From Paenibacillus sp. LS1 (GTDB lineage: Bacteria > Bacillota > Bacilli > Paenibacillales > Paenibacillaceae), in NCBI RefSeq assembly GCF_026013365.1, contig NZ_JAPDOE010000006.1, positions 222,625 to 286,624 of the forward strand: 64,000 bases of DNA, written 5' to 3'. How positions within the stretch are numbered: the stretch's first letter is position 1; each line of letters begins with the position of its first letter. Shown piece after piece: positions 62,393-64,000 of this stretch. The translations under genes and the position numbers were made by a program. The notes below the pieces were generated by a model. It was not told the origin of the DNA and made no database searches. It saw only the letters and a program-made list of their open reading frames with translations.

Positions 62393-63733
62393 ATGAAAGA
62401 AGCTCGTGTACAGGTAAAGGTACCCCTTGTCCCTCGCCCGGGTATGCAAGAGCCAGAGGAGAATGCCGTTGCTGGAGTGGAACAAGACAAGCTTGCCTCA
62501 GCGAACTTGAGGAATATTGCATCTCAGCCTGCAAAAATATCAAGTCCAAGACGGGTGTCGACAGATGAGCTAAACCGACAGGCAACCGAGCACATCCATA
62601 TACCCGTTATTGAGCTGGACCACTTCCGCCGAGTGAAGCGTCGCCGAATGAGGACATTCGGACGAAAGCCCCGATGGGGACGCAATACGACGCGATGGCA
62701 ACCTGCTGCCGCTGTATCTGCCTTATTGGCAATGGCATTACTGATTCCGGTAATTCTGGTATGGCCGCGGGCGAGCGAATCACCAAAGCCGATCCCTGCT
62801 CCAACAGATGCCAGCAGTACAAGAACCCCAGCTCCTGCGCCAGCGGTTCCTGTTACCTATCCCGAACCCCAAGTACGCGTATACCTGTCTGCAACGGGCA
62901 CAACGATGAATCTGCCACTGGAAGACTATGTTACCGGCGTAGTGGCTGCTGAGATGCCAGCGGAATTCAGACTGGAGGCGTTAAAAGCGCAGGCCATTGC
63001 AGCTCGCACATTTATCGTACGAAGACTCGCTGCGAGTGATACAAGCGGTGTTCCATCGGGTACGGCGGATGTGACGGATACGGTCAGCCACCAGGTGTTT
63101 ATTCCGCCAGATCAGGTGAAATCGGAATGGACTCGTCTGGGGAAGGCGAAGGAATGGGAGAAGCTGCAACAGGCTGTACGCGAAAGTCGAGATGCGGTCA
63201 TGACATATCAGGGCAAAGCGATCACAGCTTCCTTTTTCTCTACAAGTAATGGATATACGGAGAATGCAGAAGATGTGTGGGGGAACGCTGTGCCATATCT
63301 GCAAAGTGTAGACAGTCCCTGGGATAAACACCTGGCACCCGGCTTCGAGCAGACGGTCACCATGAAGCGTAACGAGATTCTGCAGAAGCTAAACTTGGAT
63401 GCCATTCCGGTTACTGCTCAGAAGGATGGATCATGGATTGAAGTATTATCTACCACCAAAGGACATCGGATTAAGGAAATGCAGATCGCCGGTGAAACAT
63501 TCAGCGGACCCGAGGTCCGCAAGCTGCTTGGATTAAGATCCAGCCAGTTCAGTTGGAAGACCGCAGGTGACGAGGTGCAGATTACAACGTACGGATACGG
63601 ACATGGGGTTGGTATGAGCCAATGGGGAGCAAACGGCATGGCGCAAGAGGGTCACACCGCCACCCAGATTCTCAAACACTACTATACCGGCATCTCATTC
63701 GGACAGGCATCCAAGATGCTGGCATCGAAGTAG
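62393..63733 (+). CDS. spoIID: Stage II sporulation protein D
   Basis: 446 residues. The SpoIID domain includes MNLPLEDYVTGVVAAEMPAE, LKAQAIAARTF and, at the end, GYGHGVGMSQWGANGMA. It is a lytic transglycosylase needed for septal thinning and engulfment in the mother cell. One membrane helix at about 101-121 is preceded by ~100 cytoplasmic residues with a very basic stretch (RRVKRRRMRTFGRKPRWGR). Bacillus SpoIID is about 100 residues shorter, so this N-terminal arm is an addition. A Pro/Ala/Thr-rich linker follows the helix. GGAGGG lies 10 nt before the ATG. Confidence 0.93.
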   Translation: MKEARVQVKVPLVPRPGMQEPEENAVAGVEQDKLASANLRNIASQPAKISSPRRVSTDELNRQATEHIHIPVIELDHFRRVKRRRMRTFGRKPRWGRNTTRWQPAAAVSALLAMALLIPVILVWPRASESPKPIPAPTDASSTRTPAPAPAVPVTYPEPQVRVYLSATGTTMNLPLEDYVTGVVAAEMPAEFRLEALKAQAIAARTFIVRRLAASDTSGVPSGTADVTDTVSHQVFIPPDQVKSEWTRLGKAKEWEKLQQAVRESRDAVMTYQGKAITASFFSTSNGYTENAEDVWGNAVPYLQSVDSPWDKHLAPGFEQTVTMKRNEILQKLNLDAIPVTAQKDGSWIEVLSTTKGHRIKEMQIAGETFSGPEVRKLLGLRSSQFSWKTAGDEVQITTYGYGHGVGMSQWGANGMAQEGHTATQILKHYYTGISFGQASKMLASK

Positions 63734-63864
63734 GAGAGAAGTACAGGGATGGATAAAGCGAAATAATTCGAATGGGTAGGAATATGTGCGAATGTATGCA
63801 AATGTATGGGAATGAGAGCGGTTTAGGTTCGGAACTCATCAGACTTCCCATATACCATTGGCGC

Positions 63865-64000
63865 GCTAACGAATCTGAGAGACCTTATCAGGCGTTATCA
63901 CAACGAATTGAAATTCTAACGAATCTCAGACACGTTATATCACGATATACCACCGAATTGGAGCCATAATAGCTCCCATAAGAGTAATTAGCGTGTCTAG
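63865..64000. repeat. ~195-bp palindromic intergenic repeat, copy C (cut by window end)
   Basis: Two direct units are present: CTAACGAATCTGAGAGACCT (63866) and CTAACGAATCTCAGACACGT (63916), each followed by TAT. The inverted half would begin near 63990 and is lost beyond the window. The spacing of the two units (50 nt) equals that in copies A (50-51) and B (49). Confidence 0.65.

Overview
The window looks like a chromosomal segment of a spore-forming, Gram-positive Bacillales bacterium, most likely Paenibacillus. The evidence is the block prfA-prmC ... spoIIR-tsaC-mntP-ywlE-ywlG-glyA-upp-mnaA-atp operon-DUF1146-murA-spoIID, the sporulation genes spoIIR and spoIID, strong AGGAGG-type ribosome binding sites, and frequent TTG/GTG starts. 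The genus is inferred from gene order and protein resemblance; no 16S or other marker is present. I saw no rRNA, tRNA, CRISPR array or transposase gene.

Layout. (1) 324-12749: reductive pyrimidine catabolism. An ABC importer (ATPase, two permeases, lipoprotein), a class III aminotransferase, an M20 carbamoyl-amidohydrolase, a nitrilase-type beta-ureidopropionase, PreT, PreA, dihydropyrimidinase and a small unknown protein are followed by a convergent PucR-type regulator. Together they would take uracil/thymine to dihydropyrimidine, N-carbamoyl-beta-amino acid, beta-amino acid and semialdehyde. Two hairpin-forming repeats sit between preT and preA. (2) 12765-22449, all minus strand: PucR; a TetR-RND exporter pair with an operator-like palindrome; a 43-residue membrane peptide; a TetR-ykkC-ykkD guanidinium/SMR-type exporter operon with its own palindrome; and a membrane-anchored phospholipase D-like protein. 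(3) 22716-33344: a MerR/B12-binding regulator with the residues of CarH/LitR photoreceptors, a seven-gene C30 carotenoid operon (three CrtN/CrtP/CrtI-like flavoenzymes, CrtM, a CruF-like protein, an acyltransferase, a glycosyltransferase), and type 2 IPP isomerase. The regulator and carotenoid promoters share three tandem 11-bp-spaced repeats, the strongest new observation here. (4) 33495-37436: small secreted or membrane hypotheticals, a GNAT acetyltransferase, ychF and a second nitrilase-family enzyme. (5) 37945-51569: release factor and its methylase, two tandem FtsW/RodA-family proteins, spoIIR, tsaC, mntP, ywlE, a ZTP (pfl) riboswitch with terminator before ywlG-glyA, then upp and mnaA. 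(6) 51756-59191: complete F1Fo ATP synthase operon (atpZ-like, atpI, B, E, F, H, A, G, D, C). (7) 59799-63733: DUF1146, murA and spoIID.

Two families of non-coding inverted repeats occur between operons: a ~195-bp palindromic element (two complete copies plus one cut by the window end) and a MITE-like hairpin family (two large copies plus a 61-bp apparent deletion derivative). Start codons were moved from the longest open frame wherever a good ribosome binding site or family alignment pointed elsewhere; this is stated per gene. Everything was read by eye: no database search, alignment program or folding program was run.
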